In this document: positions 22,871 to 35,957 of the stretch, in pieces | Layout: each line of letters starts with the position of its first letter | Numbering within the stretch: the stretch's first letter is position 1 | DNA from: Onchidella celtica | Lineage: Eukaryota; Mollusca; Gastropoda; Systellommatophora; Onchidiidae | Direction: 5' to 3' | Assembly: GCA_963931925.1 (NCBI GenBank) | Contig: OZ007571.1 | Location: 63,411,589-63,475,588 of the forward strand | DNA length: 64,000 nucleotides | Program-made: the position numbers and the translations under genes | The notes under the pieces: generated by a model | What the model was told of the DNA's origin: nothing | The model's input: only the letters and a program-made list of their open reading frames with translations | Database searches by the model: none

Positions 22871-25800
22871 AGTTAAGACAACACGAGGCATCAAATCCTG
22901 TATTTGTTTTGGCATTTCATGTGGTCAGATAATAATATTAGAGATGAATCCCTGCATAAAGTAAAAAGAAATGACTACAGTGGAACTCGAATACAACGGC
23001 GTTCACCGAACCACTGCAAAACTCCATTTCTAAGCAAGGTCAAAGATGAACTCATGTAAATATAGCGCTTCTCTCGGCAGAAATAAAATTTCATTGTCCC
23101 CACAGATTTGAGCCACACTATAAGGATATTACAAGGACGTCCACTCCATGAGGGAGTTGGGGTTGCAGGGGGATAGCCTCCTGCCCTGGCGAGTTAGTTC
23201 TCAAGGTCAACGTTTTCATAGGTAAATGCCCAGCTTGGCAGTTAACACTTAGAATGTGAAATGTGTGCCAAACTACATTTTTGTGTAACTCAAATGGTAC
23301 TCGTTCCCATACGTCATCTCTAATACAGCCTCATTATAGTGAAAAATGACATAATTGACCTGCTCTCCACCAACAAACTTAACTCAAGAAAAAAAAAAGT
23401 GCATTATACCTTCTTTAAAATTCTTTGATGGAGTGTTGAAATATCCATGTCTTGTCTTCCAAGAGCCAGGTTTAATGACGTAAGTCTGCCCTGGCCTTCC
23501 CCCCACCAAAAAAAATGTTAAACAAAGCACAGCCCAGCTTCTGCTCCACCTCCACCTGAGAATTAAAAAAAGAAGGGAGTGTTTACTGGGGTTACATGTA
23601 GCCTTCATAAGAATTTGGGCTAACTGGAGATAAACATTACCGTAGCGAGAAACAGGTAGCCTAAATAATGTTTCAGGCATGGGGTTTGGTTATGAAGGCT
23701 ACATGTAGCCCCAATAAACACTCTGTTAATTATATTGAGTGACCTTATATAGTCTGATTATTAAGGGGAGTGTTTATTTGGGTCACCCAAAATAGAAAGG
23801 CTCCATAATATTTATCATATTTCTTGTCTTGCCAGAAAAGTGCACAACAAGTCAACTTTACCTTCATCAAAATCTCATCTGTTCCTCTTCTCCTGATGAT
23901 AAAGGTAACAATATTTTTTTACTTAAATCATTCAAATGATACTTGCTTGCCAGTTTTTGAGAATTTGTGCTATGTCCACAGCAACCTGTACCAACAGAAC
24001 ATACATATACTGTTTATCTGAAATACCCTAATTAACTTGTTACATTGCAAATGACAGTAGATCTGAATATGATATGAAGATTAAATGAAGTGAATCAATT
24101 CAGTGTGACATTACATGCCACTTTCTCATAAATTCTTTGATCAGTTGGGTTTCATTCCATTATTTAAGTTTTAATAATAGTGTTTCCTCATTTCAACTCT
24201 GCGTTTTTTCAACTCTTGAATATCTCACCTGCGTTTTGTTTTGCTTAGTATTTTGATCTAAGACATGTTTTATCTATGGCTTGTGTTTCAGCCGTGTCAA
24301 TGGAAGGAATACGAAGTTAATGACTAAAAAAAACAAAGATTTCCAGGTAATAGAGTAAGCAGGAAATAGTTGCAGTATAAAGTATGAATAAAAATTTATG
24401 TCTTTCATTTGTTTGTATTTACCAACGCTCTGGAGATAACTTGCTGTTCTTGCTTTGTAACATGCAGCTGATGATCACTGTTGCACAGAACTCCAATTTC
24501 AGACAGTGGCAGCTCCTGTATCATTCATGAATGTGAAGAGTAGACTTGTCTTATAGGTGTCTGATTAAAAAAAGAAATGAATATAGCAAGTGAAGTCACA
24601 GCACTAGGGTGCTTAAACATAGCTTAAGATGATGTGGAAAGGTTAATAGTGTTATTGATGTAACCCTCAAATGAATTCTATCCATTATGGAAATTACGCG
24701 CTGGATCGTTGAAATTCTAAATGCTGATCTGCAGGGCATGAAGGGTTGCAAATCAATGTTCTTTAAGAGAAAAAAAAAATTCCCAAAAAGTCCATTACTT
24801 TTTGATACTCAATGATCTACCTGTCAACGGTTTCATGATGAAGGGGGAGAACAGATAACAACAGTTGTACAACAAAAAGGCAACCCCTTAACTTACCTGT
24901 ATGGCGAAGGGGCGAATAGGTCAAATTTTAGAGATATTCACTCATTTGTGGTCATCAAAAGTATATTGCAAGGGGTTTTATCCAACATGAGCAATTTTGT
25001 TAAATCTCATTTAGTTTTTGTGTTATATGGTGTGCCGAAAAGGCGAGAAATTGATAGTGAGAGTAGCACAAAATTTTCAAAACTGAATTTCTTGCAACAC
25101 TGATTTTGGCAGTTTGCCCCTTCGTCACACAGACAAGTTAAGCTTTCCCTTTTTAGATGTACAGCTGTTGATATCTGTTCGCCTTTTGTCGTGAAACCGA
25201 CCACGTATAACACTGGGGAATAAATCTTAAATATGGATGATTTGGCCAAAAGGACTGATTTCAGATTTTAACTCGGTTAAATTTCCACGTACATTTGCTC
25301 AACATAATAGCATAAAGAAAAATGTATTTAACATGAAATATGTCTTTTTTGTCATTAGGTGAAAAATAATTTGGGGTTTTGGTGGTATATGCATACTCAT
25401 TATAATAATATAGTGTAGACTTACTGCCATCATAAGATTACAGCAACATGCCACGTTGGAACTACTGAAGACTAAGCAATATGACACATTGTCTGCAATG
25501 CTTACCTTGTTTCAAAATCTAATCCATACCCAAATTCTAGTTACTGTTAAATCAAAATGGACTTGCTGGATAATATAACACTGATAATATTCGTGTGTAT
25601 TTGCTGACAAATAAGGGTAACCTTAAAGAACTATAATTTTTTTTTTTAAACTTCATTATTCACTACACTCAACTGAACGTGTGTCCAATTTAAACTTTCA
25701 AAATAGAAATGCTCAAAACAAACCGGAGATAATAATTGTGACGACTGTTCTGTCAAAAATAAATAAATAAATATAACAAAACAAACAAAAAATAAACAAC

Positions 25801-25880
25801 AAAAAAGTGGCACGGGGACTCCAGCACACACTACCCTACCTAGCACAGATGTGCCGTGTGACTATGTGGTTGCGAGAGCG

Positions 25881-26220
25881 CGAGAGCACTTTTCCCATGA
25901 CATGGACGATCCTAAGTCTAATACTAAAGTACCAGTTGCCCCTTAAGATCTAAGGAAGTAGGTTCTAATCCGTATGTTTTGTCCGGCCTACCCCCGACCA
26001 AACTCCACCCCGACTCTCAGTCCCTCAGTAGCGCCTTAAGGGAGGAAACTCGCCAGACCCTAAGCTTTACAGACTAGTTGGGCATGACTAGCCGTGCGAG
26101 TACCTTGGTCGACCGCCGACCTCGACGCTACATGGAAGCAGGAGCCAGTAACCACCCGAGTTTCCCCAAAGTGGCTGTTCTGTACTATAAATAAATTTTG
26201 GTTTTTCTTATATGACACAC
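25881..26220. other. highly conserved GC-rich block, copy B
   Basis: Counterpart of 11195-11535. It begins after a GCGAGAGCGCGAGAGC variant and runs to TACTATAAATAAA. Near-identity stands out from the diverged flanks. Confidence 0.5.
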
Positions 26221-28477
26221 AATCCATACATTGTCTGCCATTATGGGTTTGACCTCATTTTGCATAAACCCATATATTAAATTGATTCCTTTATTAACCT
26301 TACTCAAAACTTTTTGTTTTCATTCAAACACTTGGGTTTATCGTTATTCCTTGAAGATATGCGCCTCTTAATAAACAGGCTTCAAAATTTTGCAGTTTCA
26401 AAATAATAACAACTCAAGAACATGGTTATCTACCTTTGCCCTTGAGACTGTCTTGATTTTTATTATAAACCGGAAGTGGGAATCGATACTAATTAATTAA
26501 TCGACTACCAATAACTTCGTTGAATATGATAACGAAATCAATATTTATTTTTGAAAAATCCCTCCAAATCTCCATCTTCTTTCTCTACATTTACATTTTC
26601 CTCATCACACCTCTTTTTTTTTCCTACAGTTTTTTCTTTTCTGTTTGTAAATGTCCACATGATTTGGGAATGACATCATTATTCAGTATTAAGGGAACCA
26701 GCATCGATATCAAAAAGACATATCCATTCTGAAGGAGAAGGGCTAAGCACACTTAACAATATTAACTCCTCGACATTTGAAAATGGAAATACAAATCTGT
26801 TGAGACAAGAAACAGCAGAAAATGAAATTCGAACAATTTGTACATGTTAGCTCGGCTTTTTTCCAAATTGTACATTTTCCAATATTTACCGAATAAGAAT
26901 AATGCACAAAAAGAAGCAACTTGGAGAACAGATTTCTTTTATTGTGATTACAAACTCAAATAATGCAACAGCCAAATCGCAATAATCATTATGGAGAAAT
27001 AAAAGCAGTTTGTCAGTTGGACGGAGCACAGACAAAAATGATGAGTCTCCGGAATGAAATTGGCACTCATCAAAAAATGAATAATTTCTTATATATAATG
27101 CACAAATTCTCCACCTTTGAACGCAAAAGCCTTTATTATTAGCCCACCTATAATAAACAAATTTTGCATGTAGGTTTCAAATACTGTGGAGGATGCATTG
27201 AAGTTTGGATTTTTTTTATTGGTTTTGTCTTTCAATTTTTTAAATTTTGCTTTGGGTCTTTGTCTGCTCTCCTCCTATCCCTTTTTTTTCACGAGCACAT
27301 AACCCATGGTGTGAACAGTTCGTGCTGGCTGATGTAAACTATTCAGCATGCTCGTAGTGAAGTTAGAACACAGGAATACCTGCTACAGAGGTAGAAAGTG
27401 ATGTGGCGGGCAGTGGTTGGGGGTTGCACGGAGCGTGGCTTTTATGCTTGTATAAATATAAAATACTAAAATGGGCCCCTATATACATTTTCTAAGTGCT
27501 TACATCTACACTTATTCCATTTGCACAAAGTCTGATTTCAAAATGAGTCTCGCCATGCTGTAATTTAATGATCCGTGGACGTATGCATGAACTGCACACG
27601 TGTCATTATTTACTGTAGTGAACTTTTTTAGCTCGCCGCCGATTGGTTCGTGACACCTGAAGTGCTCACAGTGCAAATCAGCTAACGAATCAAAATCAGT
27701 GCTACCATCGCCATGGTTATGCGTTGGTCCTAACAACTAAAATGGCTGTTATCCGCAATGGGCATGTAATTTTAAATACCAAGTTGCAACATTCTTTTAC
27801 TAACGAAAATTAAACTTCAAAATCCATCGCTGATGTTGTCTCCAACATGGATTTAATGTTTTCAAGAAGTAGAGAAGAGAGGGAAAAAGAAATTTTCCTC
27901 ATCAATTTTAACTTAAACAAAAAAGTTTCCACTTCACAAAATGATAATACTGTAGGATAAAATATTGGTTACTTTCTTTGTTTTCTCCATTTCAAACGAT
28001 GAAATGTTGAAGACCAAGAACATGCTACAATGAATGCCAAAGTGTCTGCACTATTCGCCTCATAGTCAGCAGCCTCCGCTTTTTTTTACATCATTACTGC
28101 GTAGGCATGAGTGAATTTGTCACAGTGTCAAGTGGCTGGCATTGGCTGACACAAGTTCTGTTCATGCGTAATGACAATTTTTGTTACAGCGGTAGGTGGC
28201 AATTGATGCATAGGGAGTTGTAGGTGTAAATTTTGTTCATGCGTACCGACTGAATTTGAGTTTTACACCTAGGTGGCCGTCAGCACTACTAAGCCTGCGC
28301 CATGATGCAAAACTGGCGGATTTACACCAAGTTCATGCATACACTAACTGATATGTGCTGACTCAATGAATGATGATATCCTTTGTCTGGCCAGTGCCTT
28401 AAAAAAATTTCCACTTTTTTCAGCCGTACTATGATAAAGCAAAATTCACTGCCACAGCTGGTGTTTCCATCCAGAAA

Positions 28478-29405
28478 CCAGGCCTCATTTGGCCGGGTGG
28501 GCTGCCTTGAAACAGAATGTTATTCTTTCAATCAACCAAAAATTAAAAGTGGGCATTAGATAAAACACATGCCATCTACATGTGTGAATTTATATGTGTA
28601 AGCTTCAAAAAAATTACATGCGAAGATTCATTCCGTTTTCTTACGATGCAGTCACAAGCGACTGCCAGATGGGACTATGCTTTGTTCCAGTTTGGCCAAA
28701 TGATGCTAATTATTTTAGTAAACACCAATCAAACAACGATGGATCCACTTTTTTTTCCGGTACAGCTGGATAAAGAATATGTTGTAAAACATTCTAAGAA
28801 CTACACTTGAAAATGTACTGTCCAGTTGGCATCAAAATTATTCCAATAGTGAACTTCTAAAAAAATAAAGAGTTAATGTTACTTGACCCCCGTAGAAACT
28901 AGAACACAAAATGATTCTGGTCACTTACATGGAGGAAAGGTGATCCACTGCATTTATCACATATCATTTGTGAACATTAGTGAAACCTGGCGTCATATGG
29001 CCGGGTGAGCTGCATGTGTTCATCTTTTCAAAGCCTTGTATATGTAACAAAATGTTATTTTCTTAATCAATCAGAAATTAAAACTGTGCATTAAATAAGA
29101 TGCATGCAATCTACATATGAGAATTCATGTATTCAAGCTTCATCGAACTTGTGCGCAAAGATTCAAAGAGGTGATTGGCTATTGTCCTTTCTTAAGGTAC
29201 ACCCACAAGTGATATCCAGACAGGATGCAAACAATGCTAACTATTTTAGTAAACACCGCACAAAGGATATGTTGTAAAATATTCTAAAAACTACACTTGA
29301 AAATGTTTGGTAAAGATGGCATCAAATTATACTATTTAATGGATCTTTTAAAAAAATAAAGAGTTAAGGTTACTAGCCCACATTACAAACTAGAACATAA
29401 AATGA
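28478..29405. repeat. local tandem duplication (two units of about 0.43 kb)
   Basis: 28478-28920 and 28983-29405 share ordered words: TATGGCCGGGTG or its variant, ACAAAATGTTATT-like, AACTACACTTGAAAATGT and AAAAAAATAAAGAGTTAA. Units are diverged and have no coding potential. Confidence 0.65.
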
Positions 29406-29734
29406 TTCAAAATACTTTAATCATTTACACTTACATCATGATAATCTGAGCTTTTAATGTACTGTGCATTTTTTTAAAAACAACTACACTGCCATCACAG
29501 CACCACAATAATTAGAATGGGAAGGGTTCTGGAAGTTCAGACCACCCAGTCAATCACTAAAGCTAACCCCAAACCAATTTCTAATCTGTCTTTATCCCTG
29601 TTACCAAACGCTGACCCTACTGCTTACCCTTTAAGCAGAAACAAAAAGAAATATTGGGGCAGTTTGCAAAGAATTGTAAGAGTTCGAAGAGGTCAGGATC
29701 TCTTTCCATTAGACCCAGATCCTACGAGCTAAGC

Positions 29735-29942
29735 CTAGTCAGCATCCCTATGTTAATCAGATGTAGAGTTTATAGGATATCCATAAGGCAGGTAGGATTA
29801 CCATAGGAGCAGATTCCCTACATCAAACTGATGTCAGCGCAATGTCATAACCAGAGGATCTACATAGGAACGATGTCATTCGAGTGAGCGAACTTGATAT
29901 CAATCCTAAGCGTCAGATTTCCGTAGGGTTACTGGCTGGGAG
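29735..29942. mobile_element. MITE, second copy of the CCAGCC family
   Basis: Diverged copy of 4818-5025. The right end TTACTGGCTGGG is retained and the left end is CCTAGTCAGCATCCC. The interior matches over GTAGGATTACCATA and GATTCCCTACATCAAAC. Confidence 0.55.
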
Positions 29943-31493
29943 GAGACAACATCAACATTGTTAGATTTGTTAGTGTATCTGAAGGAGCTCGATCTGTGCT
30001 TGTTGTGCCCCTATTTTTTATTTATCTTGTTCTGGTGCACACATTTTTGCTAGGCTTAAGAAAGTAACAGAATTAGATAAAACAGAAGAGAACGGGTAAA
30101 TTGTTTGTTTAATAGAAGGGAGTTAATGGCTTTTCCCTTCAAATTGGGCTATTTCCTAGGATTCCTTCCCTTTATCAGTTATACACATTACATAATATTA
30201 TTAATTATAAGCTATAAATATGTTGAACTTTATGGGATCGAGCCACAATCATCCTTTGCCAATTGGCCATCACAAAAGTAAGTGTACATCGCTGGAGATC
30301 TGTCCTCCACTCGCCAGCCTAGGCTGGCCGATGGAAGAATCTAACATATATGAACAAGAGCCAAGTAGTGACGGTATAATCAGCCGAAGCCAGAAAATAT
30401 AACCATTTAACCATTTTCGTCAGTAAGGCTCACCTTGTCTCAACATCTAATACATATAAATATCTATTCTCTAATTCAGGTTACTGCCAAAATGGTCTAA
30501 TCGATGAAATGCAGACAATGGCACATGTGTTCGATATAGATGACTGCAACGACAACAGTTTTACATCATAATTATACGTTTCTGATTTCGTTTCAGAGTC
30601 TTATTTGATATGTACTTTTATCAAAATAGTGAAATACAAATTAACACTTTATCTAATCAGAGAGTATAGCTCTGATCTAATGATATGTATTTAATAGATT
30701 CTAAAATTAGCGAGACAATTCTTTTTTTTTGTTTTGTTTGTTTGTTGTTGTTGTTTTCAGTGTATCGGGATTTATTCTGTAACGTAAGTTAAATTTGACC
30801 TTCAGATGAGTGGTATTTCAACGGTGTTGAAAATCCAGTAAGGTTTTATTAAAGTTGATATGTTTTTTCCTGGTCCTGCAGATGGCACACAAGTTACGAC
30901 ATATTAAAGCCTTTCAAAATGACAATGTATAATAAATGTCTCAAATGAGCTCTTTGTTTGGTCAGTTCCAGCATAAGTCGGAGTGTTGTCGAAAATGATT
31001 TTGAAAAGACAGAAAGGATTCATGTTCATTAAGCTTAGGCTAACCCTAAATCATCCCCCCCCCCCCAACTCCTTTCCGCACACACAGAGACAGAGACAGA
31101 GACACAGAGAGAGAAAGAGAGAGAGAGAGAGAAAGAGATAGCGGGAGTAAGAGAGAGAGAGAGAAAAGGCCAAGTTTTCATTAACAAAAAAAAAAAAAAA
31201 ATGCACTAAATCTTATGATCAAATAAACAGCCCTACCTGCCATCAATCCCTATAAGCTCACCATGTCATGCTGTGCAGTCTCCAATTCTTTATAGTTTCC
31301 CATACTACTGGAAAGGGTTTTGTAAGGCGCGTGTAGTGCACATCCATGTAGTGGAACTCCTTGAAAAACACACTGTGCCTTCAACGGTATTTCCTCTGCC
31401 AATGAAACAAGTTTAGCTTTTATAGAGTCTCAAACATCACCGCACTCACAAAACTGATTCTTTCCGTGGTTCTGAAGTTAAAAAAAAAAAAAA

Positions 31494-31735
31494 AAGTACC
31501 ATGGGGCGGCGTGAGGCGATAACCTTTTCAACACCATTTCACTGGAGAAACCTTGACCCACACCGTTGAGTACATAGTTTAATAATACAGCCAATGCAAT
31601 GTGAGTGTGTTTGTGAGTGCTGGTGAAGAAAGTATTCACGAGCGAGCAGAATAATGCACTAGTGGTTGGGAAAAATGCGAGGGACTGAATTGAATTACTG
31701 TGTTGGTAATAACAATTAAGAAGACGCTCAGTCTT
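31494..31735 (-). other. open frame shared by both duplicate copies, copy B
   Basis: Counterpart of 14702-14938, with the frame retained despite a 6-nt deletion. It reads FFTSTHKHTHIALAVLLNYV. Unknown family. Confidence 0.3.
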
Positions 31736-32019
31736 TCCAAATGCCCTGCCTGAGAGTGTTGCTGTCTTCCTTTATTAAAAAAAAATTATATTACTCACCT
31801 ACTTCCACAGAGCTCTGCAGTACATTTCCCCGACCTGGGAGAAAAAAGTCAAGATACGTTCTTCTTCTTCCTCTTATTATTATTATTATTCAAATAAAAA
31901 AATATACAAAGTATTAACTCGCCAGGAACGATTACCTATTCCGCGCCCCCTCCCCCCCCCCCCCCACCTCACGTTTGCCTTTTGTGGCCTTGCACTTAGC
32001 CCAACCAGAGACTGCAGAC

Positions 32020-32382
32020 CAGTGGTTCTCAGTTCTTCTCAGGCAATCGCCCCCTTAGGCTCCAAATTTTGTGTCATGGCCTCCATCCCCTCCCCCCCCC
32101 CACCAAAAAAAAAATAAAAAAATTCCTACCCAAAGCCAACAGATAGGCCTACATTTCACAAGAAGACAGACTGCACACAAATGTAAAGTGTTTCAAAACC
32201 TTGTTAATGACAATAGGCTATACTTGCTTATGCCCCCCCCCCCCAAAAAAAAATCGCTCCCCCCCCCCCCCCCCCCAACCGCATCACTCTCGCCCCCTTT
32301 CCTTCATTTTCGCACCCTTTGGAAATCAAAGTCGCTGGGGGGGGGGGGGGTGGGGTGATATCGCCCACGTTGAGAACCACTG
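32020..32382. mobile_element. hAT-like MITE, copy B, with 8-bp target duplication
   Basis: Termini CAGTGGTTCTCAG and TTGAGAACCACTG are inverted. The flanks CTGCAGAC (32012-32019) and CTGTAGAC (32383-32390) differ at one base. That fits a hAT-type 8-bp duplication. The inside is C/G-homopolymer-rich, with no coding sequence. Confidence 0.75.
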
Positions 32383-32424
32383 CTGTAGACAAAGTGTATG
32401 TTCAGGCCTAAACAAGACCGTAAA

Positions 32425-32605
32425 AAATAGACATTTGTAACAAGACTACATGCAGATCTACTTGTGACAAGATTGTACGTCATGTAGATCAGATACTTGT
32501 AACAAGGCCGTATATGCAGATACTTGTAACAAGATTGTACATGTAAATCAGATATTTGTAACAAGCCTGTACATACAGATACGTATACTTGTAGTAAATC
32601 CAATA
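32425..32605. repeat. minisatellite, unit about 35 bp
   Basis: About five diverged units of the form CAGATACTTGTAACAAG followed by a GTACAT-like segment, lying right after the end of duplication copy B. Confidence 0.7.
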
Positions 32606-33593
32606 ATGGACTACATCGTGAGTGTTGTATCAATTCTTGTTTGTTCCTGCCGTGGGCTTTTTTTTTTTTTTTAGTTTAGTTCTTCATTAAATTTATAACA
32701 TTTAACTACCGGTACCCAGACTAATGGTCAATAAATCCATTTTCATATATCTTTAACCGACTTATTTGCTAGTCAAGATTTAGTCCACAGCCTTTGGAAA
32801 TTATGCCATAGCACATCTCTTGCAGACAGTGCTCTCTCCTGTCCCTGGGAAGTAAAACAAGTCATGTTTCGTGTAAGCATACAGAATTTAGACTAATTCA
32901 TATTCATAGTGTATAGAAAAGTAACCGCGTCATACTGTTGAGTTTTTACTGTGATATCCAAGAGATTTTTGTCCACCTGTATGTCGATCTTGTTTGCTTT
33001 GATTTAGCCAGTTGTTATCTATAGCGATACAGCGGTGCTAGAATTTGGCCATGAACAACTTCTCCTGAGGAGTAATTCTAGTAATGTGATGCATTCAGAA
33101 TAAACACAAGGATCTGATAGCTCACTTTGATTGCCGATAGTGTGAATTGCATATTTTATAGATGATTGCATTGATCACACAATAAAATTGAGACATCTGA
33201 ATTTTTTATCGACATTACAGTAATGTGTGGCATCATAACTCTACGTCCACAGGGAACTCCATGTTTTAGTCTATGCAGCTGAATTTAAAAGAAAAAAAGC
33301 ATAACATTCAAAGTGAAGTATTAGTTGAGGGTCCAGCTCTATGTTTCCTCAGCTCTATGTTCTCTTAAATTATAAGCTCTATGTTCCCTCAAATATAAGC
33401 TCTATGTTTCCTCAGGTCTATGTTCCCTCAGGCGACAAAGTAGTGAGTCTGTAATCGACTACCGCATAATCGAAACACATCTGTTTATTATACTAGAGCT
33501 GGGCCGATACCAGTTTAGGTATCGATTTTATACCGAGTATTTTTTCAAAGTATCGATCCGCTACCGATACCTATAATTTTTTTTTTTTTTTTT

Positions 33594-33716
33594 CATAAAA
33601 GAAAAGGGCCATTCAAAAATTACTTTACCCAGGGGGGTGGGGGGAGACGAAAATGTGTAACGTATCAATCAAGTATCAATAGTAACGTAATTTTTGAATG
33701 GCCGTTTTCTTTTATG
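33594..33716. repeat. 35-bp palindromic arms (foldback)
   Basis: Arms 33594-33628 and 33682-33716 are inverted copies differing at two positions, separated by 53 bp containing a G-rich run. Transcribed or single-stranded DNA would form a long hairpin. It lies inside the MULE element, 3' of the gene. Confidence 0.85.
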
Positions 33717-34322
33717 ATTGAATGGACAGAAAAACAAAAATACCAACAAACAAATAAAAAAACATCAGAGCATTCAAGAAAACGTATTCTTACTTTAATC
33801 AAGCTAAGAAAACAAGAAATATATCCGTAATCTTCCAAATCATTAGTTACTAAAACGTATTGGTTATTAAAATGGATGCAATACACAAACAAGCTTGTCC
33901 CCAAACAAGCAACATTTATCAAACAAAAACATGAATAAACAAACAATTGACACAATACAACAACAAACACACGTGAGCAAGCAACTAACAAATGCGACGT
34001 GAAAAACATCAACAACAAAAATACATGAAAATGCAACAACAAACACATGAACAAATGCAAAAACGAAACCACAAAAAACCCAGCAAATAAACAGACAAAA
34101 AAGAGTAACTCTGATAGATTTTAACACAAAAAGTTTCACTCTACTATTGGCATGCAACTGAAAATGTCAATTAAGCCAGATTAACACAGTAGTCTTTGTG
34201 GAAAACATGGGGAGCAGCTAACCCAAAAGAATTCGGCACTCTCTACACTAATGCCATGATGCAGTGACTGACTGCTCTCCAGAAAGAGTCCAAATCTCTG
34301 TGGCCAGCGTTGTACTGCATCT

Positions 34323-34492
34323 TCAGTCTGAGTATTCTGGCCATTTACGTCTCCGCCTTGGAGGCACGTCTCCTCTCTGTGCCCTCAAAGCTGTTTCCTC
34401 AGTGATGATCTGGTTGTCCTTCAAGTACCTTACAAACGTCCACAGTGTAGGATGCCGGACTTGTACTGTGGCGTTCAGTTGTCGGTGGTACG
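34323..34492 (-). CDS. MULE transposase, exon 2 (C-terminal)
   Basis: The acceptor TTGTACAG precedes 34492. The exon enters in phase 1 and reads YHRQLNATVQVRHPTLWTFV, then RYLKDNQIITEETALRAQRG and a basic tail ending at TGA (34325-34323). This is the family's usual C-terminal block, which directly follows the RTNN-x-VE motif. The exon-1 end (codon fragment T) and exon-2 start (CG) make a proper codon, so intron and phase agree. Confidence 0.8.
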
Positions 34493-34594
34493 CTGTACAA
34501 CAAGAAAGAACAAAAGTACAAATTCATGTATTCAGAAGGATGCTTTAATAATTAATATTAAGATATGTGGAACCCACGATATGCGAGAGAGACG

Positions 34595-34658
<64 letters not shown>

Positions 34659-34711
34659 GAGAGGCAGACAGAGACAGACAGACAGATTGACAGACAGAGA
34701 CAGAGAAAAAC

Positions 34712-34754
<43 letters not shown>

Positions 34755-34803
34755 AACAGACAAACGAGATAATACAGCTGATACAATGTATATGAATACT
34801 CAC
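34493..34803 (-). other. intron of the MULE transposase gene with GA/CAGA microsatellite
   Basis: The donor is GTGAGT (34803 downward) and the acceptor is CAG ending at 34493. It is largely filled by a (GA)n then (CAGA)n microsatellite at about 34601-34765. The microsatellite generates spurious Cys/Leu/Ser-rich and Glu/Arg-rich frames on both strands. Confidence 0.8.
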
Positions 34804-35957
34804 ATTCCACATGGTTGTTTGTTCTTTGGTCCATGTCCCTGTCGGAGACATTCCACAAGGCAGGTGGAAATGGAGCACCAGGTCGAATCTAGAAAGTCTT
34901 CTAATGCAGGGTGCTGTCTTATAACTTGCCTTGTTGTTCTCTCCGCGACGAGGGCGTTGAAATTCATTTGCACCAGGGCAACCGGGAGGTATCCTATAGC
35001 CATGATCTTTCGGATCACAACTTTTAGAGCGTCGTCTTGTCGATATTGAATGGACAATCCCAGCTGCTGAACTCTCTTCCACATGGCTTGGTTAAAGTGG
35101 AAATAGCAACCATGGTTCCTGGTCCCAGGGAACTCTGTTTCTAGCGCTGTCTTCAGACCAAGCTCAAAATCAGAAATCACCATCTGGGGACGCCAACGGT
35201 GGTGAGTCACTCTCCGGATAGCGGCTTTTACAGCTTGCAGCACCTGCATGTAGTGCCCGATCGTTCTCTGTTCCATCAGCACCATAACAAATGGGATGAC
35301 GAAACCTTGATACTTTCCAAGTATCGTGAAGAACTGCCCATATGGTCTAGGGCAACTTTTGAATGTCCCATCCATATAAACGGTCCTGCAATTTCGCAGC
35401 TGCGAAAGACTCTCATCTGTAGCAAATATAAGTATACCCCATCCATTGTCTGCATGAAGTAGAAACCGATTCTGCGCCCATGTTTCAACCCATGGTCCTT
35501 GAATGGTGACGTCATCAACTCTCCTTGGGATGGATGGCATGGCTGATGACCTTGCACGCTGCATGGAAGAGCGTACCGTGTTAAATGAAGGAATGGTCGG
35601 CTTATCTCCACCTCCTTGATTATGACGACGAAGTCTAGCCACCTCACCATTATAGACCCTATTGGATGGTCGAGTGGGGTCATTAAGCGACTCTCTCACG
35701 AGGTCTTCCCTGACCCTGCTCTTGCATATCAACTCGGTCTCCTCAGGATGAGTATGATCTTGGAAATTTCTAACTTGAATTTCCGGGTTTTCAGCTTGGG
35801 AATCATAAATATTTGTCATGAGCCTTGCCCTACAGTCTTTTCGCCAACATCGCCACTGAATGGAAGCAGCTCTTGTTTGGTGCTTTTGGTACCTATATTG
35901 TCTAACAATCAAGACTTTTCCACCGCTGTTGCCTTTCATAAGATAAGCGTCCTCCAT
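34804..35957 (-). CDS. MULE transposase, exon 1 (with one frameshift)
   Basis: The transposase catalyses DNA cut and transfer for the surrounding element. The best start is MEDAYLMKGNSGGK at 35957. A FLYWCH-like zinc module follows (IQWRCWRKDC, then HTH). The DDE core shows YMDGTF with Asp196 and VISDFELG with Asp263, then the CYFHFNQAMWK block. Near DFLDSTW the frame breaks: FPPALWNVSDRD, then QRTNNHVE, continues in another frame. About one base is missing, or two are extra, around 34870-34885. In the unshifted frame a stop follows at about 34800. Apart from this break the gene looks complete, and it joins exon 2 in phase. It could be a young, just-inactivated copy or contain a sequencing error. 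Confidence 0.8.

Larger units (their letters stand above)
23325..32405. repeat. segmental duplication, copy B
   Basis: Counterpart of 10340-15735 in direct orientation. It is longer because of insertions at about 23.6-25.8 kb (2.2 kb) and 27.2-30.0 kb (2.8 kb). The second insertion holds its own tandem duplication and a MITE. The copy ends just after the hAT-like element. Confidence 0.85.

Noticed and set aside
22978..23340. A pogo-like terminus (CAGTGGAACTCGAATACAACGG-like) at 22978
   Set aside because: No matching inverted right end was found, so element boundaries cannot be supported.
24895..25249. Possible minus-strand exon with a CATACAG|GTAAGT donor
   Set aside because: The frame next to the donor is short, and the neighbouring Cys-containing frame is not continuous with it or like any family I know.
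34532..35082. Long Cys/Leu/Ser-rich and Glu/Arg-rich open frames on both strands
   Set aside because: They are translations of the (GA)n/(CAGA)n microsatellite in the MULE intron. Only the parts overlapping the transposase exon make sense.
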